Shown here: one piece after another, positions 8,577 through 18,995 of the stretch
Layout: every line of letters starts with the position of its first letter
Numbering within the stretch: the stretch's first letter is position 1
Origin: Bartonella tribocorum
GTDB lineage: Bacteria; Pseudomonadota; Alphaproteobacteria; Rhizobiales; Rhizobiaceae
DNA length: 33,384 nucleotides
Reading direction: 5' to 3'
Assembly: GCF_002778015.1 (NCBI RefSeq)
Contig: NZ_NJPP01000009.1
Location: 17,392 to 50,775, forward strand
Translations under genes and position numbers: made by a program
Notes under the pieces: model-generated
What the model was told of the DNA's origin: nothing
Databases searched by the model: none
What the model saw: only the letters and a program-made list of their open reading frames with translations

Positions 8577-11129
8577 TTAACACCTTATATCCTTGCTTAA
8601 AGCACGTACAGCGCGTGCAGTTTCACATTGTAATGCTTTTTGCGCTAAAGTTTTCATATCCTCAAAACTATGTCTCTGCAAACACGCTCTTACGGGAAAA
8701 ATATCGCAAGATATCATAGAAAGCTCGTTAATTCCAAACCCAGCTAAAATCATCGCACCAAAAGGATCTCCAGCCATACCACCACATACACTAACCCAAC
8801 ACTTATGTTGTGCCGCTCCCTGAATAGTCTGATAAATCATACGCAAAACTGCTGGATCAAGGCTATCAGCTTCAGATACAAGGTACGGGTTTTGCCGGTC
8901 AACAGCCATTGTATATTGTGTTAAATCGTTGGTTCCTATTGAGAAAAAATCAACATGGGCGCTCAACACATCTGCCATAATGGCCGCTGCTGGAACTTCA
9001 ATCATAATACCAAGTTTTAATTTTGGTGCATCAATATCGTTGCGGATTTCTTCTGCAATCTTTTTTATAGCAACAATTTCTGAAACAGACATCACCATTG
9101 GAAACACAATCCATAGATCTCCGCCCTCTTTTGCTGCTCGATATAAAGCACGTAATTGAGGAACCAAAAGATCACGGCGACGTAGCAAAAGCCGCGCTCC
9201 TCGAACACCTAAAAAAGGATTATCTTCTTTAGATAAATGCAAATGTGTAACCTGTTTATCCCCACCAATATCAAGTGCACGAATAATTAATGGCTTATCT
9301 CCTACAGCTGCAATCATCGACCGATATATCTCAAATTGTACCTCTTCATCTGGAATATGTGGATTCTCCAAAAACAAAAATTCCGTACGCATGAGTCCAA
9401 TACCTTCAGCCCCCAAATCAAACGCAACAGAAACCTGATTGGCATAATTGACATTAGCCATGATACGAATTCTTTGACCATCTGTCGTTTGCACTGGTAA
9501 TCTACACGCACTTATCTCACTGATACGCTTTTGCGCAACAGTATCAATGTGCCTTTGAACATCTTCAATATCTTCAAACGTAGGATCAATATAAATGAAC
9601 CCGTTATCACCATCAATAATAGCCTGAATATCAGACTGAACTTCTAAAATATCAGCACCTGCTGCAACAACCATCGGAATATTAAAACTACGCGCCAAAA
9701 TAGCTGTATGAGAGAGTGGACCTCCCCATGCTGTTGCTAATCCTTTTACCTTTGTATAATCAAGTTGTGCTACATCAAAAGGAGAAAGATCATTTGTAAC
9801 CAGAATTACACCGTGTGGAATATCATTGAAAAAAAATGATCTATAGGATGGATTTATTTCACCTAAAACACGACGACCAATATCAAGTAAATTAACAGCA
9901 CGTGCTGCTAACAAAGGATTATCTACCTTAGAAAACATATCTGAAAACTGCCGAACCGCTCTATCCCAAGACCAAGCTACACCATGACCTTCCGCTATAA
10001 AACGATAAGCTTGAGCTATTAAATTTTCATCTTCAAGCAAAATCATTTGCGCAGAAAAAATCGCAGCAGAATCTGCTCCCATACGCACCGTAATATCAGA
10101 AATCACTGATGCCATTTTTTGTTTTGTTTTTGTAAGAGCATTTTCAAGACATGTTGTACCAGCAGCAAAATCAATTGGCTGATCTATTATAGAAATATCA
10201 TTTTGCCTTAAAACAAAAATCTTACCAAACGCTAATCCTGAATTTGCTCCAACACCAGAAATGCCTTTTTGCATGGAGCGTGGATACCAACCATGAAAAG
10301 TCTTTGTTTGAGATTCCATTTCTCTCATTACGCATTTTTCACTAGTGCTCACCTTCTTTACAATAGAAATAACATCATTGAGAAGTTTTGCTCCGTCTGC
10401 AGCATCTGTAGAAAAAATCAGAACATCACCGCTTTTTACGCCTAATTGCAATAAACCAACCAAATTTTTCATTTCAACGGCATATTGACCATGGCGAACT
10501 CTGATAGAGCTCTCAACCTTTTTTGCAAAATCAACCCAAAGAGAAGCTGGGCGTGCATGAAGACCACTTGGATAATCTACAATCCATTCCTGACAAACTG
10601 AAAGATCACCAATAAAAGTTTTTTCTATCTCCATTGCTTTATCAAACAAAGTTGTAACAATTTGCTGCTTATCTGTAGTTGTTGCAAGTACTTCAAGCTG
10701 TTTTTTATCAAATAAAAGCGACGTCAATTTTTTGCAAATTTCTCTATAGCGATCCGGAGACGCTGCAATGGCAACAATCAAATGCGCTTTCTTTCCATCC
10801 TGCCACTCAACACCAGCAGGAACCTGTATAACTGCAACAGCATCTTTGATAATTAAATCACGATTTTCAACCATACCATGAGGAATGGCTATACCATTTC
10901 CCAACCAAGTATTGGTTATTTCTTCACGTGCGAGCATGCTTTCCAGATAATACTTGTCAACTGCACCAACCTGCACAAGTAATTCAGCAGCAGCATAGAT
11001 CGCATCATTTTTATGATCAAAAGCAGCTGCAAGTTGTACGGATCTTATAGACAAGATTTCACTCTCGACAAAATCTACATTCATTGCTTCTGCTTTCTCA
11101 CATCTCACCATGAATTCAAACTGCCTCAC
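8577..11129 (-). CDS. fruB: multiphosphoryl transfer protein (PTS IIA-HPr-EI fusion)
   Basis: An 850-residue fusion that carries phosphate from PEP through three PTS domains. Residues about 25-165 are a fructose-type EIIA (IPHG, phospho-His84). Residues about 182-265 are HPr (SGLHARPAS, His191). Residues about 288-850 are enzyme I: GGPLSHTAILARS (His474), GIGLMRTEFLF, RALDIGGDK, FSIGTNDLTQYTMAVDR and VCGGMAGDP (Cys782). All catalytic residues are present. The first codon is a GTG at 11129; ATG at 11111 or 11084 are alternatives and none has a strong ribosome binding site. A 25-codon frame (11203-11126) overlaps the GTG in ATGTGAGG and might couple translation. No EIIBC permease or fructose-1-P kinase gene is in the window, so the partner is unknown. 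The symbol follows domain order only. Confidence 0.9.
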   Translation of the reverse strand: MRQFEFMVRCEKAEAMNVDFVESEILSIRSVQLAAAFDHKNDAIYAAAELLVQVGAVDKYYLESMLAREEITNTWLGNGIAIPHGMVENRDLIIKDAVAVIQVPAGVEWQDGKKAHLIVAIAASPDRYREICKKLTSLLFDKKQLEVLATTTDKQQIVTTLFDKAMEIEKTFIGDLSVCQEWIVDYPSGLHARPASLWVDFAKKVESSIRVRHGQYAVEMKNLVGLLQLGVKSGDVLIFSTDAADGAKLLNDVISIVKKVSTSEKCVMREMESQTKTFHGWYPRSMQKGISGVGANSGLAFGKIFVLRQNDISIIDQPIDFAAGTTCLENALTKTKQKMASVISDITVRMGADSAAIFSAQMILLEDENLIAQAYRFIAEGHGVAWSWDRAVRQFSDMFSKVDNPLLAARAVNLLDIGRRVLGEINPSYRSFFFNDIPHGVILVTNDLSPFDVAQLDYTKVKGLATAWGGPLSHTAILARSFNIPMVVAAGADILEVQSDIQAIIDGDNGFIYIDPTFEDIEDVQRHIDTVAQKRISEISACRLPVQTTDGQRIRIMANVNYANQVSVAFDLGAEGIGLMRTEFLFLENPHIPDEEVQFEIYRSMIAAVGDKPLIIRALDIGGDKQVTHLHLSKEDNPFLGVRGARLLLRRRDLLVPQLRALYRAAKEGGDLWIVFPMVMSVSEIVAIKKIAEEIRNDIDAPKLKLGIMIEVPAAAIMADVLSAHVDFFSIGTNDLTQYTMAVDRQNPYLVSEADSLDPAVLRMIYQTIQGAAQHKCWVSVCGGMAGDPFGAMILAGFGINELSMISCDIFPVRACLQRHSFEDMKTLAQKALQCETARAVRALSKDIRC

Positions 11130-12414
11130 ATTTGAGCACGAATATCTTTGGTAAATTCCTTTTCAAAAGCTGCATTTCCCAAAATACAAACTATAAACAA
11201 CATAACTGTTCTCTTTTATTCCGCAGAATACAGCCAACTGAAGTGCTTAAGTACCTCAATATAATCCGATAAAACAATTGGACATTCTCATTCAGTAAGT
11301 TGCTTAAAATCATTATAAGAAAATTTGACTCTTAACTCTTACTTTGCAAAGAAAAAACCTCAATTTTTAAAGCCTAAATTACCGAAGAAACTATGTTTTA
11401 AGACACCCCCACTCTCCCAAGTTATGCAGCACAACTTGCCACTCTTTTCTCTACAAGAAAGCGCCCTCCCCGATCATCTGTAACTTCAGCTAATATTTTA
11501 CTCTCCTATCCCTCTTCTAAGCTCGTTCCATAATTACAAATCACTTTATGTAACTGACGATCTTTAAAATTCTGAGCGCCTTATCCTAACACTAAATCCC
11601 TTGATATTATAACATTGATATATTTTAAGCTATTCCTTTGCTTCAATCAATATCGCAAACATAGAATGTCCTCTATCACATATTTGCAAACCACACATAC
11701 CTTTCAAATGCTATCCTCAACCACTAAAATCAAGAAAAACTCTACAAATAATCTTACTTTTTAGACAGTTCGACAAATGAGATAAATAAAACACTAAAAT
11801 GAAAAAAATTACCCCTAGCTCTTATACTGGTTTATTTTCAATAATGCACAATAATATTAAAATCAGAAAAAATATTTTCGAAAGTCGCCGATTGCACCTT
11901 TACAATCTTATATTTTTTAAACAGCGCCCTCCTTTAAAATATAATTTCATTCTCGATTTAGCAAAGCTCCTTAATGCACACCACTTTCAAAGTAGTTTTT
12001 TATGCCATCTTATGAATTTCTTATCTCTGTTCTTTCAAACAAATAACCATACCTGTCTACGTTACCATCTAAAAACAATATGACAATTCATCGATACCAC
12101 GCATGCCTATAAAAAGATTCATTTTTATCAAAATGATCGTATAAATAATGCTTTCATTAAATTTCTCATAATTTCTGGAAAACAAATGTCCTCTATTGTA
12201 AAAAAACTGCTAGGCGCTTTTTCATGCATAAAAAGAAAGCCAACTCTCCTCACTATTATCACATCAAAATTTATCAAGAAATTCCATCATAACATCATAT
12301 CTTCGCTACAAACACAACACCGTGCAAACCCTTCTCCTCATTGAGAAAAACAATTTGCCCAATTCTACTTTTTCGTTCTCCATAGACCTTCTACATTTAT
12401 TATAGTACCAACAC
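11130..12414. other. long gene-free spacer with decayed frame
   Basis: About 1.3 kb without an intact gene. A 94-codon frame at 11799-12083 has a biased AT-rich composition and no ribosome binding site and is not called. On the minus strand around 11590-11405 one frame is strikingly protein-like, although broken by TAA, TAG and TAA: GAQNFKDRQLHKVICNYG, then KILAEVTDDRGGRFLVEKRV. This is probably the remains of a gene that I cannot identify. Confidence 0.4.
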
Positions 12415-12449
12415 AAAAAAGGAAAGATGACATTCCATCTTTCCTTTTT
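12415..12449 (-). terminator. intrinsic terminator of rplU-rpmA
   Basis: A perfect 9-bp stem (GGAAAGATG at 12421-12429 with CATCTTTCC at 12436-12444), a 6-nt loop, extended by A/T runs on both sides. On the minus strand the stem is followed by six T. It lies about 65 bp after the rpmA stop. The flanking A-run and T-run would let it act in both directions. Confidence 0.85.
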
Positions 12450-12514
12450 AATTCTTATAAAACCAAAACTATAACTCAATGAAATTCCCATTGATTGTTA
12501 GAGCGTGCAACGGA

Positions 12515-12784
12515 TTACTCTGCTGCCTCCAACATAGGAATGACTGAAACATAGGAACGGTTACCCGCTTTGCGTTGAAAAGAAACCTTTCCATTTGATA
12601 GTGCAAAAAGCGTATGGTCTTTTCCAATGCCAACATTATTGCCAGGATGCCAACGTGTACCGCGCTGACGGATAATAATATTTCCAGCAATAACGGTTTC
12701 ACCACCAAACTTTTTAACCCCTAGACGTTTCGATTCTGAATCGCGACCATTACGCGAGGACCCCCCAGCTTTTTTATGTGCCAT
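12515..12784 (-). CDS. rpmA: 50S ribosomal protein L27
   Basis: An 89-residue ribosomal protein with the standard N-terminus [16 protein letters not shown], which reaches toward the peptidyl transferase centre, followed by the L27 core ([32 protein letters not shown]). Length is normal for proteobacteria. AAAGGAG precedes the ATG. It follows rplU by 12 bp in the same transcription unit and is closed by the terminator at 12415-12449. The obgE gene that often follows in other Rhizobiales is not present downstream here. Confidence 0.98.
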   Translation of the reverse strand: MAHKKAGGSSRNGRDSESKRLGVKKFGGETVIAGNIIIRQRGTRWHPGNNVGIGKDHTLFALSNGKVSFQRKAGNRSYVSVIPMLEAAE

Positions 12785-12796
12785 AGACGCTCTCCT

Positions 12797-13276
12797 TTAA
12801 TCTTTTTTACTTTTTGGTGCTACAGCCGCTTTCTTCTGCGATGCAGCCTTTTTTTCAGTTGCTTTTTTAGCCGTCTTCTCAACAGAAGCTGCTGCTTTTT
12901 TTTCCTTTGGCGCAGTCGCTTCCTCTTTTATGGGTTTCGCAGCTGCTTTTTTAGGTTTTGAACCACCCGTTAAAATTTCTAAAATACGAAGTGTTGTAAA
13001 TTCTTGACGATGTCCACGCGTGCGTTTAGAGTTTTGACGACGACGCTTTTTAAATGCGATAACCTTGCGTCCACGTGCCTGTTCTACAATTTCAGCTGTC
13101 ACCAATGCATCAGCAACAACAGGTGTACCAATAACCGCATTTCCTTCTTGTCCAACCATCAATATATCATTGAATTCAACAACATCACCCGCATTTCCAC
13201 TAACTTTTTCAACTCTTACCACTTGGTTAGCAACAATACGGTATTGCTTCCCACCGGTTTTAATGACTGCGAACAT
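12797..13276 (-). CDS. rplU: 50S ribosomal protein L21 with extended Lys/Ala-rich tail
   Basis: Residues 1 to about 103 are the L21 core that binds 23S rRNA ([18 protein letters not shown] at the start, [20 protein letters not shown] as the basic loop). Residues about 104-159 form a low-complexity Lys/Ala/Glu tail, as seen in many alphaproteobacteria, and make the protein about half as long again as the E. coli one. AAGGA lies before the ATG. It is first in the rplU-rpmA unit; the promoter should be in the 280 bp between it and tRNA-Ser(CGA). Confidence 0.97.
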   Translation of the reverse strand: MFAVIKTGGKQYRIVANQVVRVEKVSGNAGDVVEFNDILMVGQEGNAVIGTPVVADALVTAEIVEQARGRKVIAFKKRRRQNSKRTRGHRQEFTTLRILEILTGGSKPKKAAAKPIKEEATAPKEKKAAASVEKTAKKATEKKAASQKKAAVAPKSKKD

Positions 13277-13557
13277 TTTTTATCCTTCCGTTCACTCCAG
13301 CTCTTATTTAATTCCTGCCTTAAAAATAAGGGAAAATAGGCTGCTTTTTATCAGTCGTAATCAATTTTAAAGAAGGAGATAAAAACCTTCTTCAACACAA
13401 ATAAGCGCAGATTTCTCCACGCTTTACATTTTGCATATATGAAGGAATTTCTATTCTCTGTCAATAAAATCCGATAAAAAAGAAAAAAAGGTTGTACCAA
13501 AAACAATTGAAGGTTATCTACCCTTCATACACTCAAACTTTTGTTTCACTTTGATAT

Positions 13558-13647
13558 GGAGAGATGGCTGAGTGGTTGAAAGCACCGCACTCGAAATGCG
13601 GCATAGGGGCAACTCTATCGAGGGTTCAAATCCCTCTCTCTCCGCCA
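13558..13647 (+). tRNA. tRNA-Ser (CGA)
   Basis: A 90-nt tRNA with a long variable arm. Acceptor GGAGAGA pairs with TCTCTCC, then discriminator G and encoded CCA. The anticodon loop ACTCGAAAT gives anticodon CGA. The T-arm GGTTCAAATCC is canonical. Confidence 0.95.
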
Positions 13648-14006
13648 AGTTTACTTAAAGTGATATAAGTAAAATATCTTTAATTATAGTCTGCCGGTGA
13701 CTTTTGTATATTTTGACTGTCGCTTGTCATCTGGTTTTGCACCATTTGACAGCAGGTTTTGCACCAATTTATTTTTTTCGAAGAGTTTTTAAGGAGTTCA
13801 CAAAAGATCTTCAAAACCTTTCAAAGCTCTTTATCATTGTTGTTCATAAATTCTCATTTTTACAATTTTTGCACTTTTTTGATTTTTTGTCACAAAAACC
13901 CCATTCAAATAATAAGGGAGGATAGAGCAAAATAAAAAAATTATCTCATATTTTTCTCTTATTCTATCTTTGCTTAATTAATAGAAAATCTCTTATAAAA
14001 TTATAT
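13648..14006. other. spacer downstream of tRNA-Ser(CGA)
   Basis: No gene is seen; a 73-codon frame at 13704 is rich in Phe, His and Leu and unsupported. It contains the tandem 22-bp repeat listed at 13723-13766. No terminator is evident for the convergent pgi gene. Confidence 0.4.
13723..13766. repeat. 22-bp tandem direct repeat, possible insertion-sequence end
   Basis: GGTTTTGCACCA occurs at 13733-13744 and again at 13755-13766, within two 22-bp units of the form TG(T/A)CA(T/G)C(T/A)GGTTTTGCACCA. Repeated about 20-bp blocks of this kind occur in the termini of IS21-family elements. It begins about 75 bp after the tRNA-Ser 3' end. No transposase is present, so this would be a solo remnant. 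Confidence 0.4.
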
Positions 14007-15671
14007 TTATTTTGCGCGTCTTGCTTGAATATGTGCTAACAACCCTAACGTTGAACTATCGCGATGATCCGCTTTGCTTTCTCCACGAAGAATTGGTAAT
14101 AACTCATTTGCTAATTCCTTACCAAGTTCAACACCCCATTGATCAAATGAATTAATATTCATTAAAATCCCTTCAACAAAAATACGATGTTCATAAAGCG
14201 CAATGAGACGCCCCAGTGCAAAAGGTGTTAATAAATCCTGAACCAGCGTAATGCTGGGACGGTTTCCTTCAAAACTTCTATGAATTGCTAAATGATCTGC
14301 CTCACGCTCATCAACGCCATTTTTTATCAAGATATGCCGAGCATCTTCAATACTACGCCCCTTCATCAAGGCTTTTGATTGTGCTAAACAATTTGCTAGC
14401 AGCATCTCATACATAGAATGTAAATTTTTTTCATGCCCTTTTATAAATAAAATAAATTCTACAGGAATAACATCTGTTCCTTGATGCAGAAGCTGAAAAA
14501 AAGCATGTTGACTATTTGTTCCTGAATCACCCCAAACAATCGGGCCACTTGAAAAACTTAGTGGTTTTCCATCCAGCGAAACTTGCTTACCGTTTGATTC
14601 CATATCAAGCTGTTGTAAATAAGCTGGAAAATGTATTAAATGCTGTGCATAAGGAATGATAGAACGTGATGAATAACCGCAAATAACACGATGCCAGAAT
14701 CCTAAAAGAGCAAAACGAATGGGAATATTGTTATGCAAAGGCATGGTTTTAAAATGTTGGTCCATTTGCAAAGCACCATTGAGAAATTGGCGAAAATTTT
14801 GTCCCCCTATTGCCAACATAACAACAAGCCCAATGGCGGACCAAATGGAATAACGTCCTCCAACCCAATTCCAAAATTTAAAAACTCTGGTCGAATCTAT
14901 GCCGAATTCTGCCACTTTATCAAGCGCACTTGAAACAGCAACAAAATGCGTATGAATAGCTTCTTCCCCTAAATGTAAAGAAATCCATTGACGTGCAACT
15001 TGAGCATTTACCATTGTTTCAGCCGTTGTAAAAGTTTTAGAAGCAATAACAAACAGTGTTGTTGCTGGATTCAAAATAGAGAGAGTATCAGAAATATGAG
15101 CACTGTCAGCGTTAGAAACAAAATGACAACGTGGACCATCATGATAAGGTTTTAAAGCATATGTAACCATTGCAGGACCTAGATCAGAACCACCGATACC
15201 AATGTTTACAATATCACTTATTTTCTCGCCACTGCTGCCCTTATAGCTGCCATCACGGACTTTTTCAGAAAATCTTTCCATATCTTCAAGAACATCTTGA
15301 ATATCACGAATAAGATTATGACCATCCAACATGAAAATTTCGTCAGCAGGTAAACGTAATGTAATATGAAGAACGGAGCGTTTTTCCGTTGTATTAATCG
15401 CCTGACCAGAAAACATTGCATCACGCCGGCCTAATACATCTGCTGCGACAGCTAAATCATCTAGAAGTTGCAATGTCTTAAATGTTACACCACATTTTGA
15501 AAAATCGAAAAGAAGATCATCAAGTCTGAGAGAAAAACGAGAAAAACGTTGTTCATCTTCTAAAAAATGCCGACGAATATCATAGACCCCATCATTTGCA
15601 GCATGGCTTCTTAAAGCCTTTAATGTGGCTTCAAAAGCCTTTTCATTTCGAAGTGAAAAGCTATCTCCCAT
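14007..15671 (-). CDS. pgi: glucose-6-phosphate isomerase
   Basis: A 554-residue cytoplasmic enzyme that interconverts glucose-6-phosphate and fructose-6-phosphate. The sugar-phosphate-binding loop is NIGIGGSDLGP (156-166), signature 1 is WVGGRYSIWSAIGL (269-282), and signature 2 lies in FDQWGVELGKELA (509-521). Catalytic candidates are Glu358 (MESNGK), His389 (NSQHAF) and Lys518. Length matches the family. GGAT lies about 10 nt before the ATG. It is a single gene, with 189 bp separating it from the efflux operon upstream on the same strand. Confidence 0.97.
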   Translation of the reverse strand: MGDSFSLRNEKAFEATLKALRSHAANDGVYDIRRHFLEDEQRFSRFSLRLDDLLFDFSKCGVTFKTLQLLDDLAVAADVLGRRDAMFSGQAINTTEKRSVLHITLRLPADEIFMLDGHNLIRDIQDVLEDMERFSEKVRDGSYKGSSGEKISDIVNIGIGGSDLGPAMVTYALKPYHDGPRCHFVSNADSAHISDTLSILNPATTLFVIASKTFTTAETMVNAQVARQWISLHLGEEAIHTHFVAVSSALDKVAEFGIDSTRVFKFWNWVGGRYSIWSAIGLVVMLAIGGQNFRQFLNGALQMDQHFKTMPLHNNIPIRFALLGFWHRVICGYSSRSIIPYAQHLIHFPAYLQQLDMESNGKQVSLDGKPLSFSSGPIVWGDSGTNSQHAFFQLLHQGTDVIPVEFILFIKGHEKNLHSMYEMLLANCLAQSKALMKGRSIEDARHILIKNGVDEREADHLAIHRSFEGNRPSITLVQDLLTPFALGRLIALYEHRIFVEGILMNINSFDQWGVELGKELANELLPILRGESKADHRDSSTLGLLAHIQARRAK

Positions 15672-15860
15672 AAGCTTATCCTATACAGTTATTGATAATG
15701 AAATTTACGCCTAAATAATAACAAAGTAGAAATCATCTCCTTAATATTGCTCACTCTTTTCACTGCTCACATAGAAATAAGGGAATATAAAAGTAAAAAA
15801 TAAGATCTCAAAATGATATTCTTACAAAAATAAATTTTAAAATCTTTTCTACTCGATACA

Positions 15861-18800
15861 TCATTTAACTTGCTTGAGTTCTTTTATTAAGCGCAAATCT
15901 TCTTCTGCTTTTGACCTTATAAAACGCCCTAAAAAAAGATAAACAACCGGTGTAACATAAAGCGTAAAAATAGTCGCTAAACCTAAACCACCAACGATAA
16001 CCCAACCTAAAGCTATACGTGCCTCTGCGCCAGCGCCTTTGGCTAAAACCAAAGGAATACCCCCTAAAATGGCACAAATCATTGTCATACAAACTGGACG
16101 AAGGCGTATGTTTGCCGCTTCTTCTACAGCTTCACGCACACTTCTTCCCTGATCACGTAATTGATCTGCAAATTCAACAATGAGAATACCATTTTTTGCC
16201 ATAACGCCAATTAACAAAATTAATCCAATTTGGCTATAAATATTAAGACTTACACCACTTAATAGCATAGAAATTACAGCACAACCAATCCCTAACGGGA
16301 CAGTGGCCATGATAATGAATCCTGAAATAAAACTTTCAAACTGAGCCGCCAAAATCAATAAAATAATCAAAAAGGCAATACCAAAAACAATCATAAAATT
16401 GGAAGATGTTTCATTAAGCGTTTCGGCTTCCCCTAAGGGGACAACGTAAGTCCCTTTCGATAACAAAGGAGAAGCCATTTTCTGTACAGTTTGGTAAGCT
16501 TCCCCTAAAGCGGTACCTGGAGCAAGATTTGCGCTCAAAATAATAGCACTCATACGCTTTTCCCGCTTTAATTGGGGGGCGATAGCTTTTTCATGCAAAC
16601 GTGCAATAACCGATAAAGGAACATATCGATTATCTTTAGTTTTTAAAAAAATACTTTCTAAATCACTAGGACTCTTCATAGAATTTTTACGTGATATCAA
16701 TTTAACATCGTAAGAATGATTATCCACGTTAATGGAACCAATCTTTTTACCATCCAACATTGCTTGTAATGTATCGCCAAAATTGGTTATATCAATCCCT
16801 AAGTCGGAGGCTTTTTTTCGATTGATTTCAATAAAAAATTGCGGTTGTGTGGCATCAACAGTAAGACGTGGGCGAATAAAACGCGGATCATCCTGTAAAG
16901 TACTCACCAACTTATCAGCAATGGGTTGTAATGTTGCATAATCATTGCCAAGAATTGCAAATTGTAATCCTTGCCCTGTTCCTCTCACACCCAGAGAGTT
17001 TCCCTGTGCTGCAAATACAAAAACTGCCGGAAATTGTCTAACCTTTGCATTAACATCTTTTACGATTTCCTGCTGACTGCGTAAACGTTTATCCCAAGAT
17101 GAAAGCAATAAAACCAAAAAAGCAGTATTGGGTGAACCGCCAATACCCGTGATAGAGTAAGTGTTAGCAATCTCTCCTGCATCACGTAATGGCTGTAGAC
17201 TTGCTTCAATTTGTTCTACTTGTTCGTTCAAATATTGTGTTGAAATACCTTGTGGTCCATTAATGACCAAAAAGATAAGGGCTCTGTCTTCTGCTGGCGT
17301 TAATTCTTGTTGCAACTTCGTATAGCCTCCAATGCAAAGAACTGCAAAAACAAGTGAAACAAAAACAACAGTCCAAGGCTTTCCCAAACACTTATGCAAA
17401 CTATAAGTATATGCCTTATGAAACAAAGAGCCAAATTTATATAAAAAATTAAAATGATGGGCTTTTTCCTCTGTCTCCTCAACATGTTCTTTGAGAAAAC
17501 GTGAAGCCAACATAGGACAAAGCGTTAAGGCAACAATTGAAGAAAGCAAAATAGAAATTGCCAAAACAAAACCAAATTCTCTAAAAAGTCCTCCAACTTG
17601 TCCTGGAAGAAAGGAAATAGGAACAAATACAGCCACTAAAGTCAATGTTGTTGCAACAACGGCAAAAAAGACTTCACGGGTTCCTAACACCGCTGCGGCC
17701 CTAGACCCTAGCCCCATATTGCGCCAGCGAACAATATTCTCAAGAACAACAATAGCATCATCCACAACAAGCCCTGTTGCCAAAACAAGTCCTAAAAATG
17801 TGAGAATATTTAATGAAAACCCTACAAAATAAATAGCTGCAATCGTACCAATCAAAGCGACTGGAAGAGATAAAGCAGGTATTAACGTTACGCGAATATC
17901 TCTGAGAAAAAGAAAAATGACCAAGATAACGCTTAAAATAGCAATGACCAATGCAACCTCAACCTCGTGAAGAGCGCTTTTAATAAAAATTGCATCGTCA
18001 TTAATAACTTCTATATGTACAGAAGAAGGAATGACACTTTTGAGATTATCAACAACGGCCCTCACACCTGAAGAAATATTAAGGGTGTTGGATTGCGCTT
18101 TACGCACAATACCTAACCCAATCCCTGCCTTTCCGTTGATACGAAGAATAACCGTTTCTATATCCGGTGATAAAGTCACATGTGCAACATCACCAAGATG
18201 CACATGAGGCTTTAAAACAACTTGTTCAAAAGATTCTGGTGTTGTTAAACGTGCTGTAGCACGGACAACTAAACTTTGCTTAGAATTGCGTAATGACCCT
18301 ACCGGCACATCCGTTGTCATATCAGCAAGAACACGTGAAATATCTGCGACAGTTAATCCATAACTTGCAAGTTTTGCTTGATCTATATCAATCTGAAAAA
18401 TCTTTTTACGAGCACTATCGATCTGTACATCACCAACACCATCAACAGCAGAAATTGCATCAACAATCTGATCGTCTACAACTGTTGTTAAATCATCAAT
18501 ACTCATTGTTGGTGATGTCACAACCAAATACATCATGGCAGCAGCATTCGAATCTGCTTTAATAATCAAAGGAGAATCTGCATTTTTGGGTAAAGAATAA
18601 GTAATGCGAGACAGAGCATCACGAAGATCAGATGCCGCTATATTCAAATCAACACCGACATTAAAATTAATTTGCACACGAGAGAGTCCAAAAGAAGATG
18701 TTGAAGAAATCGTCTTAACACCTGAGACACGAGAAACAGCATCTTCTATAACTTTTGTCACTTCACGATCAATTGTTTCCGCTGACGCACCAGAAAACAC

Positions 18801-18995
18801 CGTTACAATTGTTGTTACTGGCGTATCAACATCGGGTAATTCTCTTACATCAACATTCAACCATGCTGCAAATCCTGCAATGATGATCATAGCATTTAAA
18901 ACAAAAGTAAAAACCGGTCTGCGAATAAATAAGGCAATGAGCCCCCCTTGCTCCACCTGCGACATTGGCTGTTTTGTGCTCAATTCTTGGCTCAT
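15861..18995 (-). CDS. RND efflux pump inner-membrane subunit (AcrB/MexF type)
   Basis: A 1044-residue proton-driven exporter of the HAE1-type RND family. Topology is the usual one: helix 1 near residues 26-46, a large periplasmic loop, helices 2-6 from about 345, a second periplasmic loop, then helices 8-12. Helix 4 holds the proton-relay pair Asp412-Asp413 (GLVLATGLVVDDAIVVLEN). Length is standard. Its ATG overlaps the stop of the membrane fusion gene by one base (TAATG), so the two are translationally coupled. No TolC-type outer-membrane channel gene is nearby; a channel elsewhere must be used. Substrates are not predictable; drug, dye or bile-salt efflux is usual for the family. Confidence 0.95.
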   Translation of the reverse strand: MSQELSTKQPMSQVEQGGLIALFIRRPVFTFVLNAMIIIAGFAAWLNVDVRELPDVDTPVTTIVTVFSGASAETIDREVTKVIEDAVSRVSGVKTISSTSSFGLSRVQINFNVGVDLNIAASDLRDALSRITYSLPKNADSPLIIKADSNAAAMMYLVVTSPTMSIDDLTTVVDDQIVDAISAVDGVGDVQIDSARKKIFQIDIDQAKLASYGLTVADISRVLADMTTDVPVGSLRNSKQSLVVRATARLTTPESFEQVVLKPHVHLGDVAHVTLSPDIETVILRINGKAGIGLGIVRKAQSNTLNISSGVRAVVDNLKSVIPSSVHIEVINDDAIFIKSALHEVEVALVIAILSVILVIFLFLRDIRVTLIPALSLPVALIGTIAAIYFVGFSLNILTFLGLVLATGLVVDDAIVVLENIVRWRNMGLGSRAAAVLGTREVFFAVVATTLTLVAVFVPISFLPGQVGGLFREFGFVLAISILLSSIVALTLCPMLASRFLKEHVEETEEKAHHFNFLYKFGSLFHKAYTYSLHKCLGKPWTVVFVSLVFAVLCIGGYTKLQQELTPAEDRALIFLVINGPQGISTQYLNEQVEQIEASLQPLRDAGEIANTYSITGIGGSPNTAFLVLLLSSWDKRLRSQQEIVKDVNAKVRQFPAVFVFAAQGNSLGVRGTGQGLQFAILGNDYATLQPIADKLVSTLQDDPRFIRPRLTVDATQPQFFIEINRKKASDLGIDITNFGDTLQAMLDGKKIGSINVDNHSYDVKLISRKNSMKSPSDLESIFLKTKDNRYVPLSVIARLHEKAIAPQLKREKRMSAIILSANLAPGTALGEAYQTVQKMASPLLSKGTYVVPLGEAETLNETSSNFMIVFGIAFLIILLILAAQFESFISGFIIMATVPLGIGCAVISMLLSGVSLNIYSQIGLILLIGVMAKNGILIVEFADQLRDQGRSVREAVEEAANIRLRPVCMTMICAILGGIPLVLAKGAGAEARIALGWVIVGGLGLATIFTLYVTPVVYLFLGRFIRSKAEEDLRLIKELKQVK

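Noticed and set aside
11126..11203. 25-codon ORF overlapping the PTS gene start (ATGTGAGG)
   Set aside because: Possible leader or coupling peptide, but too short and without homology evidence; mentioned only under the PTS gene.
11799..12083. 94-codon ORF upstream of rpmA
   Set aside because: No ribosome binding site, composition of translated spacer (Phe, Leu, Asn, Lys, His rich), no motif.
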